Of a stretch of DNA of 64,000 nt, positions 42,744 to 51,280 are shown piece by piece. Source of the stretch: Lacihabitans sp. LS3-19 (GTDB lineage Bacteria; Bacteroidota; Bacteroidia; Cytophagales; Spirosomataceae); the NCBI RefSeq assembly GCF_024343575.1, contig NZ_RJUA01000130.1, positions 64,217 through 128,216 of the forward strand, in the 5' to 3' direction. Position 1 is the first letter of the stretch; every line of letters begins with the position of its first letter. The notes beneath the pieces were generated by a model that was not told where the DNA came from, did no database searches, and was given only the letters and a program-made list of their open reading frames with translations. The position numbers were made by a program, and so were the translations under genes.

Positions 42744-42751
42744 TATTTTTG
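42744..42751 (+). promoter_or_regulatory. -7 box for ybaB
   Basis: TATTTTTG, a full TAnnTTTG match, lies 19 bases before the ybaB ATG. A TTTG at 42731 is too close to be the -33 box. Confidence 0.4.
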
Positions 42752-42770
42752 TAAAAAAAAGAATACAATT

Positions 42771-43115
42771 ATGTCAATGATGGATATGATGGGAATGATG
42801 GGCAAGGTGAAAGAAATGCAAGCAAAAATGCTCGAAACCCAAGAAAAACTTGGAGAAATAATCACAGAAGCCGAGTCAGGTGGGGGAATGGTGAAAGTTG
42901 TGGTTAATGGAAAGAAGGAATTACTTACAGTTGAAATAGAGCCAGAATTATTAAATCCGCAAGATGCAAAGATGGTTCAAGATCTGATAGTAGCAGCTAC
43001 AAATAAGGCATTGGCTGAAATTGATGAAAAAGTAAAGGCTGAAATGGGTAAAGTTACCGAAGGCATGATGCCTAAAATCCCAGGGTTTGATTTAGGAAAT
43101 TTATTCAATAAGTAA
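42771..43115 (+). CDS. ybaB: YbaB/EbfC family nucleoid-associated protein
   Basis: The start is placed at the ATG at 42771 (MSMMDMMGMMGKVKEMQAKM); the open frame further upstream is leader. The 114-residue protein has the family core GGGMVKVVVNGKKELLTVEI and DAKMVQDLIVAATNKALAEI, which make the tweezer-like dimer that binds DNA. The N-terminus is Met-rich. It is usually encoded next to dnaX-recR, but here a glycosyltransferase and coaE follow with a gap of 3 bases. Confidence 0.93.
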   Translation: MSMMDMMGMMGKVKEMQAKMLETQEKLGEIITEAESGGGMVKVVVNGKKELLTVEIEPELLNPQDAKMVQDLIVAATNKALAEIDEKVKAEMGKVTEGMMPKIPGFDLGNLFNK

Positions 43116-43118
43116 AGT

Positions 43119-44123
43119 TTGAAAAGCACCGCAGTTGTTATTTTGAATTTTAATGGAATTGATTTTCTGAATCAATTTCTCGGAAATGTTGTAGAAAACA
43201 GCCCAGAAGCTGACATTTTCGTTATTGATAATTATTCAAGTGATAACTCTGTAACCTATATAAAAGAACAATTTCCGTTAATTGGTATTATTCAAAACGC
43301 AAAAAACTTAGGTTTTGCAGGTGGATATAATGAAGGTTTAAAACAAGTTTCGCATGAGAATTTAGTTCTATTAAATTCGGATGTTGAGCTTAGTCCAAAT
43401 TGGCTCAAATATTTGATAGAAAGAAGTGATAAAACTGAAAATATTGCTGCTATTCAACCCAAAATTTTGGATTTTAAAAGAAAGAATTATTTTGAATATG
43501 CTGGAGCTGCTGGAGGTTTTTTAGATACATTAGGCTATTCTTTTTGTCGTGGGCGTGTTTTTGATACTTTGGAAGAAGATCATGGGCAGTATCAAACATC
43601 CACAGAAATTTTTTGGGCTTCGGGTGCTTGCTTTTTTATAAAAAATAAAATTTTTAAAGAATTAGGTGGTTTTGATGATAAGTTTTTTGCTCACATGGAG
43701 GAAATAGACCTTTGTTGGCGTATTCAAAATCATGGATTTCAAATAGTATATGAGCCGCAATCCGTGGTTTACCATGTTGGAGGTGGCACTTTAAACAAAT
43801 CCAATCCTTTCAAAACATTTCTCAATTTTAGGAATAACTTGGCGATGCTTTTTAAAAACTTACCATTTCTATTTTTGTTACCAATCATTTTCTTTCGTTT
43901 AATACTTGATGGAGTTTCCGCATTTAAATTTTTGAAAGACGGTAATTCCAAAGATTTTTGGGCAGTTGCAAAAGCACATTTTGCTTTTTATGGAATGATT
44001 CCTTATTTAATAAAACAAAGGAAAGGATCTTTTGTAGGTTTTAAAAAATTAAGCAAGGGTTCTGTTGTTTGGAAGTATTTTGTAAAGAACCAAAAAACAT
44101 ACCCAGAAATATGCTCAAAATAG
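43119..44123 (+). CDS. Family 2 glycosyltransferase
   Basis: A 334-residue GT-A fold enzyme. The nucleotide-sugar region is AVVILNFNGIDFLNQFL and VIDNYSSDN (D of the first motif), with LLNSDVELSPNWL as the DxD-like segment and FFAHMEEIDLCWRIQ as the acceptor-side motif. This sequence pattern is typical of rhamnosyltransferase-like GT2 proteins. The C-terminal 80 residues hold a hydrophobic stretch that may sit on the membrane. The start is TTG, 3 bases after the ybaB stop. coaE overlaps its end by 13 bases. Confidence 0.9.
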   Translation: MKSTAVVILNFNGIDFLNQFLGNVVENSPEADIFVIDNYSSDNSVTYIKEQFPLIGIIQNAKNLGFAGGYNEGLKQVSHENLVLLNSDVELSPNWLKYLIERSDKTENIAAIQPKILDFKRKNYFEYAGAAGGFLDTLGYSFCRGRVFDTLEEDHGQYQTSTEIFWASGACFFIKNKIFKELGGFDDKFFAHMEEIDLCWRIQNHGFQIVYEPQSVVYHVGGGTLNKSNPFKTFLNFRNNLAMLFKNLPFLFLLPIIFFRLILDGVSAFKFLKDGNSKDFWAVAKAHFAFYGMIPYLIKQRKGSFVGFKKLSKGSVVWKYFVKNQKTYPEICSK

Positions 44124-44692
44124 GCCTCACAGGTGGAATTGGCTCAGGAAAGAGTGTTGTTGCAAAATTATTTGGTTTGCTTGGCGTTCCTGTTTATGAA
44201 AGTGACCAAAGAGCAAAGTGGCTGATTGAGAACAATTTAAAAGTAAAAAATAAGATAATTGACCTATTGGGAAAAGAATCGTATTTTGAAAATGGGAAAT
44301 ACAATAAAGTCTATGTAGCTCAACAAGTTTTTGGAAATCAAGAAAAACTAAATCTATTAAATGCTATAGTTCACCCAAGTGTTTCAGAAGATTTTAAAGA
44401 ATGGTGCGAGCAAAAAACAAGCCCTTATATCATTAAAGAGGCAGCAATCATGAATAAAAATTCAGGTTTAGACAAAATTATTTATGTTGAAAGTCCAACA
44501 GAGTTACGAATTCAAAGAATTTTGGAAAGAGATAAAAACAGAACTTTTGAGCAAGTTCAAAATATTATTAAAAATCAAAAATCAGAGACAGAGTTTAAAG
44601 AAATAGCGGATTTTATTATTTCAAACAATGAAGAAGCTATGCTTATTCCTCAGGTTTTGGATTTAGATAGAATTCTAAAGTCTATCGCTTAA
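44111..44692 (+). CDS. coaE: Dephospho-CoA kinase
   Basis: The start is placed at the ATG at 44111 (MLKIGLTGGIGSGKSVVAKL); the open frame from 44069 lies inside the glycosyltransferase gene. The 193-residue kinase phosphorylates dephospho-CoA, the last step of CoA synthesis. The P-loop is GGIGSGKS (8-15), followed by YESDQRAKWLI and the lid region RIQRILERDKNRTFEQ. The length fits the family. It overlaps the glycosyltransferase by 13 bases and the dnaA 3' end, on the other strand, by 11 bases. Confidence 0.96.
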   Translation: MLKIGLTGGIGSGKSVVAKLFGLLGVPVYESDQRAKWLIENNLKVKNKIIDLLGKESYFENGKYNKVYVAQQVFGNQEKLNLLNAIVHPSVSEDFKEWCEQKTSPYIIKEAAIMNKNSGLDKIIYVESPTELRIQRILERDKNRTFEQVQNIIKNQKSETEFKEIADFIISNNEEAMLIPQVLDLDRILKSIA

Positions 44693-46145
44693 ATTTATCT
44701 TGTAGTTCTTTTACATGTCCCGCCACATCTCTATCAAAATCGATCAAGTCATTTACAGTTTGTATAGCATGTATTACAGTACTATGATCTCTACCACCAA
44801 AATGATACCCAATAGCTTTTAAAGATAATGCCGTATATTCTTTTGCCAAATACATTGCAATTTGACGAGGCAAAACCACTTCTCTGAGTCTTGTTTTGCC
44901 CTTTATATCTACTACTTTTATTTTGAAATAATCCGTTACAGTGTCGATGATTTTATCAATCGAAATCACCTTTTGGTTTTCTTCAACTATACTTTTGACC
45001 CTAAACTTGGCCATATTTAAGTCGATTTTTCTTCTTGTCAAGGCAGAGTCAGCAATTAAGGAAATTACAACGCCTTCTAATTCCCTAACATTTGAATCAA
45101 TACAATGAGCAAGATATTCTATAACTTGCTCGTCCATTACAGCCTTTTCTTCCTCAACCTTATTCTGAATTATAGCTATCCTAGTTTCTAAATCTGGAGC
45201 TTGAATGTCTGCTGTTAAACCCCACTTAAATCTTGACAAAAGTCTGTCTTCCATTCCTGACAGTTCCCTAGGCGGGCGGTCAGATGTCATAACTATTTGT
45301 TTCCCAGTTTGATGTAAATGATTGAAAATATGAAAGAAAGTCTCCTGTGTTTTTTCTTTTCCTGACAAAAACTGAACGTCATCAAGAATCAAAACATCAA
45401 CACGCATATAAAAAGCCATAAAATCTTGAAGACTGTTTTCTCTAATGGCATTTATAAATTGACTTGTGAATTTTTCTGAAGAAACATACAAGACTATTTT
45501 ATTATTATTGGATTGCTTTTCAATATAGTTGCCAATAGCTTGAACTAAATGTGTTTTTCCCAAGCCAACACCTCCATATATCATCAAAGGGTTAAATGAA
45601 GTAGTACTTGGTTTTTGTGCAACAGCAAAGCTTGCAGCTCTAGCTAATCTATTGCAATCACCTTCAACAAAATTATCGAAACCGTAATTTTTGTTAAGAA
45701 AAGAATCTATCTGCTTTTCATTGAAAGCTTTTAAATCAAAAGGGTTTTTGGGTTCAACAACCTCTGTAGATCTTTGAGGATATTTTTGGTAACCATTGGC
45801 CTGATATCCATTTGCTTGATAGCCATTTGTATTATTATTCGAATTTACACTTGGAGTAGGTGTAGGTTTCGGTGCCCCTCTATCAATTATTATGGTGTAT
45901 TCAAGTTGTCCATCTTTTCCAATAGCATAGTCTAATGCTTTTCTTAAAATTTTTACGTAATTGTCTTCTAACCATTCGTAAAAAAATTGACTGGGAACCT
46001 GAATAATTAAGCGTTTATTAATAAGTTTATAAGGAATAATCGGCTCAAACCAAGTTTTAAAACTTTGCTCAGTTACATTTTCGCGGATTACCGACAGGCA
46101 ATCTCGCCAAACTTGTGTTACATCATTTTGAACTTTGATTTCCAA
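44682..46145 (-). CDS. dnaA: Chromosomal replication initiator DnaA
   Basis: A 487-residue AAA+ initiator that opens the replication origin. Domain I covers residues 1-85 (VWRDCLSVIRENVTEQSFKT). A linker follows with three NGYQA-type repeats (107-120). The AAA+ core has Walker A GGVGLGKTHL (191-200), VLILDDVQFLSGK and RLLSRFKWGL. The C-terminal DNA-binding domain carries the signature GGRDHSTVIHA. No dnaN or recF adjoins it, and its upstream region lacks a cluster of TTATCCACA-type boxes, so no origin is claimed here. A possible -7 box lies at 46192-46199. Confidence 0.98.
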   Translation of the reverse strand: MEIKVQNDVTQVWRDCLSVIRENVTEQSFKTWFEPIIPYKLINKRLIIQVPSQFFYEWLEDNYVKILRKALDYAIGKDGQLEYTIIIDRGAPKPTPTPSVNSNNNTNGYQANGYQANGYQKYPQRSTEVVEPKNPFDLKAFNEKQIDSFLNKNYGFDNFVEGDCNRLARAASFAVAQKPSTTSFNPLMIYGGVGLGKTHLVQAIGNYIEKQSNNNKIVLYVSSEKFTSQFINAIRENSLQDFMAFYMRVDVLILDDVQFLSGKEKTQETFFHIFNHLHQTGKQIVMTSDRPPRELSGMEDRLLSRFKWGLTADIQAPDLETRIAIIQNKVEEEKAVMDEQVIEYLAHCIDSNVRELEGVVISLIADSALTRRKIDLNMAKFRVKSIVEENQKVISIDKIIDTVTDYFKIKVVDIKGKTRLREVVLPRQIAMYLAKEYTALSLKAIGYHFGGRDHSTVIHAIQTVNDLIDFDRDVAGHVKELQDKFKR

Positions 46146-46416
46146 CTTTTATTAATTTATTGATTTTATTAAACTTTTATTTTTGGGGTTACAAATGTAG
46201 AAAAAAAATGCATGATAGAATTATTTTTTTTTTTAAATAGTCCTGCCTTCTTTGTTAAATCCAACAGAAATTTTATTTGACTCTGTAAAGTCTTCTTTGA
46301 TTCTTGGAAAAATTAAATTTATAAAAATAAGGTAATGAGTTTTTCATGTATTAATTTTGAAATTCATATTGAAAATATAAAATTATTACCTAATATTCTC
46401 TTAATAGTTTTAGGAA
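46146..46416. other. Divergent intergenic region between dnaA and the ATP synthase operon
   Basis: 271 bases with no gene. It holds a minus-strand TACATTTG (-7 box for dnaA, 46192-46199) and a plus-strand TAATTTTG (46352-46359), a possible -7 box for the ATP synthase operon 58 bases before its first ATG. I see no DnaA box cluster. Confidence 0.5.
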
Positions 46417-46779
46417 ATGAATCTAAAAAAGTACTTATTAAGTCTCATACTATTTATTGTATTATTTTTAGTTAAACTTTCTGCATTTAATTATTTGTTG
46501 CATTCAAAAATCTGGGTAATTTTTGCATTTTTTGTTGCATTAGATTTTCTAGTAAAAATCTTGGTAGAGCAAGCAATGGGCAATAAAAGAGAAAATTTTG
46601 TTCAATTTTACCTTTCTTCGGTGGTTTTAAGGTTTTTGTTGATGTTGATTTTTATAGGATTTGGCTTGTACAGATTTAAAGAGAATCAAAATCTATTTGT
46701 CTTGAATGTTTTTGCATTTTATTTATTTTTCACAATTTTTGAAATTTCAATTTTACTTCGTAAATTGCGACGTTTTTGA
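46417..46779 (+). CDS. ATP synthase I-like membrane protein
   Basis: A 120-residue protein with four predicted membrane helices (about 6-25, 31-48, 66-86 and 93-112) and basic loops (GNKRENF, LRKLRRF). It directly precedes atpB (gap 41 bases). The position and four-helix layout match the poorly conserved AtpI-type protein that helps assemble the c-ring in many bacteria. The sequence alone would not prove this, so the assignment rests mainly on place and shape. Confidence 0.65.
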   Translation: MNLKKYLLSLILFIVLFLVKLSAFNYLLHSKIWVIFAFFVALDFLVKILVEQAMGNKRENFVQFYLSSVVLRFLLMLIFIGFGLYRFKENQNLFVLNVFAFYLFFTIFEISILLRKLRRF

Positions 46780-46820
46780 GACCGACATTCATTAAAACAT
46801 AGATTTTTAAAGTTCTACTT

Positions 46821-47879
46821 ATGTTTAAATACATTTTTACCTTAGTTTTATTCGCATTTTTAAGTGTTTCTACAGCGTTTTCGCAACATGAAGCTGAGCA
46901 CATTTCTACAGAAAATGAGGCACATCCAGCCTTAGGTGAAATTACTCATCAGGAAGAGTCTTTTGATATTGGTGGTATGATAATGCACCACATAGCAGAC
47001 GAACATGGATGGGAGTTTTCACATGGCGTTAAATTGCCTTTGCCAGTAATTTTATATACTGCAGATAGAGGGATAGAAATTTTTTCTTCAAGCAGACTTG
47101 ATCATGAGCAGGTATACAATGGTTACAAAAATGAACATGAGCATATCCTAAGAGTTGATGCAGAAGGAAAAGTTGATGAAAGTATTCATCCAATGGATTT
47201 TTCTATAACCAAAAATGTGGCTACGCTAATGTTGGCTGCTATATTATTAATTGTCATCTTTATTTCTGTTTCCAAAGGATATGTAAATAATAAAGGAAAA
47301 GCACCTAAAGGCATTCAATCTTTTATGGAACCTTTGATTGTATACCTTAGAGACGAAGTGGTAAAACCTTCAATTGGTAAAAATTATGGTAAGTATTTTC
47401 CATATTTATTGACTTTGTTTTTCTTTATTTTTATTAATAACCTTCTAGGTTTACTTCCAGGTGGTGCAAACCTTACAGGTAACATTGCTATCACTTTGGT
47501 TTTAGCGGTTATCACTTTTTTGATAACCAATCTAAGTGCAAACAAATATTATTGGAAACATATTCTTTTACCTGATACTCCAAAATGGATGTGGGCTATT
47601 ATGATTCCAGTTGAGATAGTTGGAGTTTTAATGAAACCACTTTCTCTTATGATTCGACTTTTTGCAAATATCACTGCAGGTCACATCATTATGTTGAGTT
47701 TGTTTGGTTTGATATTTATATTCAAAAGTTGGTATGTGGCACCTGCCATCGGGATTTTTGCTTTGTTTATGAGTGCAATTGAGCTTTTGGTCGCATTTTT
47801 ACAAGCGTTCATTTTTATGTTATTAACTTCAATGTATATTGGGAGTGCTATCGAAGAGCACCACGCAGATCATCATTGA
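46821..47879 (+). CDS. atpB: ATP synthase F0 subunit a
   Basis: A 352-residue inner-membrane subunit that forms the proton half-channels next to the c-ring. It begins with a cleavable signal peptide (1-21, ending AFSQ) and a His-rich periplasmic domain of about 115 residues, as usual in Bacteroidota, before six or so helices. The essential arginine is R279 in LMIRLFANITAGHII. The C-terminus is His-rich (EEHHADHH). It lies between the I-like gene and atpE. A strong hairpin and a lone 15-bp repeat unit follow before atpE. Confidence 0.96.
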   Translation: MFKYIFTLVLFAFLSVSTAFSQHEAEHISTENEAHPALGEITHQEESFDIGGMIMHHIADEHGWEFSHGVKLPLPVILYTADRGIEIFSSSRLDHEQVYNGYKNEHEHILRVDAEGKVDESIHPMDFSITKNVATLMLAAILLIVIFISVSKGYVNNKGKAPKGIQSFMEPLIVYLRDEVVKPSIGKNYGKYFPYLLTLFFFIFINNLLGLLPGGANLTGNIAITLVLAVITFLITNLSANKYYWKHILLPDTPKWMWAIMIPVEIVGVLMKPLSLMIRLFANITAGHIIMLSLFGLIFIFKSWYVAPAIGIFALFMSAIELLVAFLQAFIFMLLTSMYIGSAIEEHHADHH

Positions 47880-47890
47880 TTGAAAATATT

Positions 47891-47913
47891 CCTCTTTGTC
47901 CCCTACAAAGAGG
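47891..47913. repeat. Intercistronic hairpin between atpB and atpE
   Basis: A perfect 9-bp stem, CCTCTTTGT / ACAAAGAGG, closes a five-base loop. No T-tract follows, so it should not end transcription; it is more likely an RNA processing or stability element that sets the high level of subunit c. It may also be part of a small inserted repeat, since a 15-bp repeat unit and a G-rich run follow. Confidence 0.55.
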
Positions 47914-47917
47914 CTAT

Positions 47918-47932
47918 CAATAACAAATCTCC
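47918..47932. repeat. Lone copy of the 15-bp repeat unit
   Basis: CAATAACAAATCTCC matches the unit of array 2 at 13 of 15 positions. It stands alone, right after the atpB-atpE hairpin. Confidence 0.5.
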
Positions 47933-47962
47933 TGGGGGGAGGGGAAATAAAAAAATAAAATT

Positions 47963-48229
47963 ATGTCTTTATTGAACATTATTTTACAAGCAGTAGCAGA
48001 CGGTAAAGGTCTTGCGGTAATGGGTGCAGGTATTGGAGCTGGTTTAGCTGCCATCGGAGCTGGTCTTGGTATCGGTAGAATCGGTGGAAGTGCTATGGAA
48101 GGTGTTGCACGTCAACCAGAAGCAGCTGGAAAGATCCAGTCAATGATGATCATCATCGCTGCCTTGATTGAGGCCGTGGCTCTTTTTGCTGCTGTAATTT
48201 GTCTTTTGATTTCTTTCAAAATGGCTTAA
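47963..48229 (+). CDS. atpE: ATP synthase F0 subunit c
   Basis: An 88-residue hairpin of two membrane helices that forms the rotor ring. Helix 1 is Gly-rich (GAGIGAGLAAIGAGLGIG, 21-38), the polar loop is ARQPEA, and helix 2 carries the ion-binding carboxylate E70 (IIIAALIEAVALFAAV). The residue after the Glu is Ala rather than the Ser or Thr of sodium-binding rings, which favours protons. It lies between atpB and atpF in the usual order. Confidence 0.97.
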   Translation: MSLLNIILQAVADGKGLAVMGAGIGAGLAAIGAGLGIGRIGGSAMEGVARQPEAAGKIQSMMIIIAALIEAVALFAAVICLLISFKMA

Positions 48230-48330
48230 TCCATTTAAGGAATCTTAAATTCCCAGCATTATTCACATTAGGTGTTAATGTTGGGAAATTTTTAAGTTTT
48301 TAATTTTTAATTTTCATAATTTAATAGAAA

Positions 48331-48843
48331 ATGATTTTATTAGAAGGTAATTCATTGTTGAATCCTAGCCCAGGTCTTATTTTTTGGCAATTGGTTGTTT
48401 TCAGTGCCTTGGTCTTTATTCTTTGGAAATTTGCTTGGAAAGGTATTCTTTCTGCATTGAAGGAAAGAGAAGGAGAAATAGAAGGTGCATTAAGAATGGC
48501 TGAAGAAACTAGAGCCGAGATGGCCAAGTTGAAATCTGACAACGATAAGTTGGTGATGGAGGCAAAAAAGGAAAGAGATATCATAATTAAAGAAGCTAAA
48601 GAAGTTTCTGACAAAATGATAGCTGAAGCCAAAGACAGAGCAGTGGAGCAAGGTAACAAAATAATGGAAGATGCAAGAGAAGCTATGACACAAGAGCGAG
48701 TTAAAATGATGAGCCAAATCAAAAACGAAGTTTCGGCATTGTCTATCGAAATTGCAGAGAAGGTGATTCGTAAAGAATTGTCAGACAAAAAAGCTCAGGA
48801 ATCGTTTGTAAGTGAATTGGTATCAGACGCAAAATTGAATTAA
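48331..48843 (+). CDS. atpF: ATP synthase F0 subunit b
   Basis: A 170-residue peripheral-stalk subunit. One N-terminal membrane helix (PGLIFWQLVVFSALVFILWK, residues 11-30) is followed by a long charged helix (about 35-160) that dimerises and reaches the F1 head. The layout and length are standard for AtpF. The subunit delta gene follows after 44 bases that contain a small hairpin and a -7-like box. Confidence 0.96.
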   Translation: MILLEGNSLLNPSPGLIFWQLVVFSALVFILWKFAWKGILSALKEREGEIEGALRMAEETRAEMAKLKSDNDKLVMEAKKERDIIIKEAKEVSDKMIAEAKDRAVEQGNKIMEDAREAMTQERVKMMSQIKNEVSALSIEIAEKVIRKELSDKKAQESFVSELVSDAKLN

Positions 48844-48849
48844 TTACGC

Positions 48850-48880
48850 AATCAAATTATTTTGATTGAAAATATTTTTG
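48850..48880 (+). promoter_or_regulatory. Hairpin and -7-like box before atpH
   Basis: AATCAAA-TTAT-TTTGATT (48850-48867) is a perfect 7-bp stem, and TATTTTTG (48873-48880) fits the -7 consensus 7 bases before the atpH ATG. The box is too near the ATG for a normal leader, so an internal promoter is doubtful. Confidence 0.3.
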
Positions 48881-48887
48881 TACAAAT

Positions 48888-49421
48888 ATGTCAGAATCTA
48901 TAGTTGCCTATCGTTATGCTAAAGCCTTGATTGACTTGGCAAATGAGCAAGGTGTTGTTAAAGAAGTAAATCAAGACATGTCTTTTTTTGAAATGGTATG
49001 TCAAGAGAATGATAATTTTGTGGCTGTTATGGCCAATCCGATTGTTAGGCACGATAAAAAATTGAGTATTTTGAAAAAAATATTTGAAAATAAAGTTAAT
49101 AATGTGACTTTCTCAATTTTTAAAGTCTTAACTAAAAAGAATCGCGAAAAGTTGATTTATCCGATAGCGAAAGAGTTTCAGAAATTGTTTAATTTACAAA
49201 CTGGTGTTCAAATAGTGGAGGTTTCATCAGCTGTTGCTTTAACAGATACACAGAGATCTCAATTTAGTAAAATTGTGGCTGATGCTATCCATAAAGAAAT
49301 AAAGTTGGAAGAAAGCGTCGATGAGAGTTTAATTGGAGGGTATGTGTTGAGAGTAGGAGATACTCAAATAGACACATCAGTGAAGAAGAAACTTAATGAG
49401 TTAAAGCTCGCATTGGCATAA
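48888..49421 (+). CDS. atpH: ATP synthase F1 subunit delta
   Basis: A 177-residue subunit that joins the peripheral stalk to the top of F1. It has the N-terminal helical bundle (IVAYRYAKALIDLANEQGVV) and the C-terminal segment VDESLIGGYVLRVGDTQIDT, both typical of AtpH. It is the last gene of this operon; a terminator follows 40 bases later, and atpA and atpG, which usually come next, are not in the window. Confidence 0.95.
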   Translation: MSESIVAYRYAKALIDLANEQGVVKEVNQDMSFFEMVCQENDNFVAVMANPIVRHDKKLSILKKIFENKVNNVTFSIFKVLTKKNREKLIYPIAKEFQKLFNLQTGVQIVEVSSAVALTDTQRSQFSKIVADAIHKEIKLEESVDESLIGGYVLRVGDTQIDTSVKKKLNELKLALA

Positions 49422-49460
49422 AAGAAGAATTAGTTTTCATGGCTATAAAGTTGAGAAAGG

Positions 49461-49486
49461 CCTCCGTTATTTCGGAGGTTTTTTCT
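49461..49486 (+). terminator. Terminator of the atp operon
   Basis: CCTCCG-TTATTT-CGGAGG (49461-49478) is followed by six T. It lies 40 bases past the atpH stop codon. Confidence 0.85.
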
Positions 49487-49936
49487 GTTTTAAGGGCTTT
49501 CACTTTTCTACATACATTTTACACTTATATTTTCTGCATTATTATTGATTTATCATTCAAAGGAATTTGAAAATAGGTTTCTGATTCCAATTTTAGAAAT
49601 GGATTTCTATCTTAATTTTTTTTTCAACCTTCTCCTAAGTGCTTAATTCTGTTAATATTTTGTTAAAAATTAGAAAAATCATAAAAAAAATCTAAAAAAT
49701 GAAAATAGTTTTTTTTCTAATTTCGATTTATACTTTGACTAGTTTTTGCTTTTTTTCTATTTTTTCTATTTGCTATCTCTTTTTTTGACATTTAGATATT
49801 AGAAAATATTCTTTTTTTATGTCGAATCAGCCGAAAACTCCACTAGAAGAGCGTTTTTGTAGAATTTGGAAGAATAAAAAAACTTCTATTGTTTTGCTAA
49901 CAGTTAAAGAAACTTTACAACAAAAAAACAATAGAG
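49487..49936. other. 450-bp AT-rich intergenic region
   Basis: No clear gene. It has long T-rich runs on the plus strand between 49700 and 49790. Two tiny frames are open: 49699-49788 (29 residues, a hydrophobic signal-like peptide) and 49819-49956 (45 residues). Neither is supported by anything beyond being open. Confidence 0.5.
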
Positions 49937-49956
49937 ATGAAACACATAGGGGGTAA
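49819..49956 (+). CDS. Possible small ORF, 45 residues
   Basis: An open frame beginning MSNQPKTPLEERFCRIWKNK and ending RDETHRG. It overlaps the start of the gene at 49937 by 20 bases. The composition is plausible for a small basic protein, but there is no known family and no clear ribosome-binding site. It may be only leader sequence for the next gene. Confidence 0.2.
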   Translation: MSNQPKTPLEERFCRIWKNKKTSIVLLTVKETLQQKNNRDETHRG

Positions 49957-50335
49957 TTTGTATATTAATAATGAGGCAGTAGAAATTGTTGATTTTTTAG
50001 TGGATAATAATCTTTTGCCAAATCCAGTAAATAAGGCATTTTCGAAAATTAGTCAATTAGGTATGGATTTGGATTTAATTATGTATAATCCGGATGAGCC
50101 AAAAAATAAGTTTTTGCATTATAAGTTTGTTGATTTTGCTTCAAATTCTGATACCCTTCAGTATCTAATTTCAATGTTTAGAAATCTTGCAGTAGAAAAT
50201 TATGGTTTTTATACGCCTGCTCAAAGAAAGCTAGAGGAGTTTTTATATATGCTTCCAACCTATAGGGCTTTGTTTGGCTATAAATACAATGAAGATAAGG
50301 AGACTTTTGAAAAAGATTTAAATAATCAATATTAA
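49937..50335 (+). CDS. Hypothetical protein, 132 residues
   Basis: A soluble cytoplasmic-type protein with no signal peptide or membrane helix. Composition is balanced, with segments such as NNEAVEIVDFLVDNNLLPNP and FYTPAQRKLEEFLYMLPTYR that look alpha-helical. I do not recognise the family. It lies 11 bases before a small secreted-protein gene on the same strand, so they may be expressed together. The coding character (varied residues over 132 codons in AT-rich DNA) supports a real gene. Confidence 0.6.
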   Translation: MKHIGGNLYINNEAVEIVDFLVDNNLLPNPVNKAFSKISQLGMDLDLIMYNPDEPKNKFLHYKFVDFASNSDTLQYLISMFRNLAVENYGFYTPAQRKLEEFLYMLPTYRALFGYKYNEDKETFEKDLNNQY

Positions 50336-50346
50336 AATTTACAACA

Positions 50347-50610
50347 ATGACAATATTAATAGTTTTAACATTTTTAATGTTTTTTTCTGTAAACACTTAC
50401 GGGCAAATTGAAAACCCTCTTACAGATCCAAGAAATTATAAATCTCTTAAAGTAGTAGATGAGAAAAAGAGGTTGACATTTAAAAATATGAAAATTAAAG
50501 TTAGTCGTAATTACAAGCAACAATTAAAATCAATACAGGTAGAATCATATAATTTAGTTTTACCTGGTAATATTTCAATGAGGAATAGAAATTATAAACG
50601 TCCTAGTTAA
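50347..50610 (+). CDS. Small secreted basic protein
   Basis: An 87-residue protein with a signal peptide (1-19, ending NTYGQ). The mature part is about 67 residues, basic, and rich in Lys, Arg and Asn ([20 protein letters not shown], ending [10 protein letters not shown]). The family is unknown. It overlaps the tdk 3' end by 4 bases on the other strand. Confidence 0.55.
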   Translation: MTILIVLTFLMFFSVNTYGQIENPLTDPRNYKSLKVVDEKKRLTFKNMKIKVSRNYKQQLKSIQVESYNLVLPGNISMRNRNYKRPS

Positions 50611-51182
50611 TTTTCTAGAAAACAAGTACGACATCTAGCTTCGTAGATGTCGTGCTCTCCCAGCATTACTAAGTTTTCAGTCGCAACTTTCCTGTAAGAG
50701 AAATGAGCAATATCTCCACATTTAACGCATATAGCATGTACTTTAGTAACATATTCTGCAATAGATAACAGCTGAGGCATTGGGCCAAATGGAAGGCCTC
50801 TTGAGTCCATGTCTAGCCCTGCTACAATCACTCGCTTGCCATTAAAGGCTAATTTATTGCAAACGTCTACAACCGCTTGATCCAAGAACTGTGCTTCGTC
50901 AATTCCAACAACATCACAATCTCCGCTTAAGAGCAATATTTCCTCTGCGGTATTTACAGGTGTCGATCTTATACTTGTTTGATTGTGAGATACAATATCA
51001 TTTTGATCATAACGAATATCTATACTGGGCTTGAAAATTTCAACGTTAAGTTTTGCTATTTGTGCACGTTTTAATCTTCTTATGAGTTCTTCGGTTTTTC
51101 CAGAAAACATTGAGCCTGTTATAACTTCCAACCATCCACTTTTAGCATCTTTTGCTCTTCCTCTTTTTGGCTCAATAAACAT
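50607..51182 (-). CDS. tdk: Thymidine kinase
   Basis: A 191-residue cytoplasmic enzyme of the type II thymidine kinase family that phosphorylates thymidine for salvage. It has the P-loop GSMFSGKT (23-30), the Walker B-like [11 protein letters not shown], and a zinc lasso with CVKCG and CRTC. The N-terminal [20 protein letters not shown] extension is common in Bacteroidota Tdk. It is transcribed alone, divergent from the conserved unknown gene at 51281. Confidence 0.96.
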   Translation of the reverse strand: MFIEPKRGRAKDAKSGWLEVITGSMFSGKTEELIRRLKRAQIAKLNVEIFKPSIDIRYDQNDIVSHNQTSIRSTPVNTAEEILLLSGDCDVVGIDEAQFLDQAVVDVCNKLAFNGKRVIVAGLDMDSRGLPFGPMPQLLSIAEYVTKVHAICVKCGDIAHFSYRKVATENLVMLGEHDIYEARCRTCFLEN

Positions 51183-51280
51183 ATTTTAATAAAATTTGCG
51201 TTAATAGAATAAATGGCAAAAGATTTGTAATAAACTTGCAGTACCATTTCTAATAGAATACAAAAAAACAGAATTATCCG

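Noticed and set aside
46146-46416. Replication origin next to dnaA
   Set aside because: No cluster of DnaA boxes (TTATCCACA-like) and no dnaN or similar neighbours; dnaA is often away from the origin in this phylum.
47891-47913. Terminator inside the atp operon
   Set aside because: No T-tract follows the stem, and atpE and atpF downstream have no better promoter.
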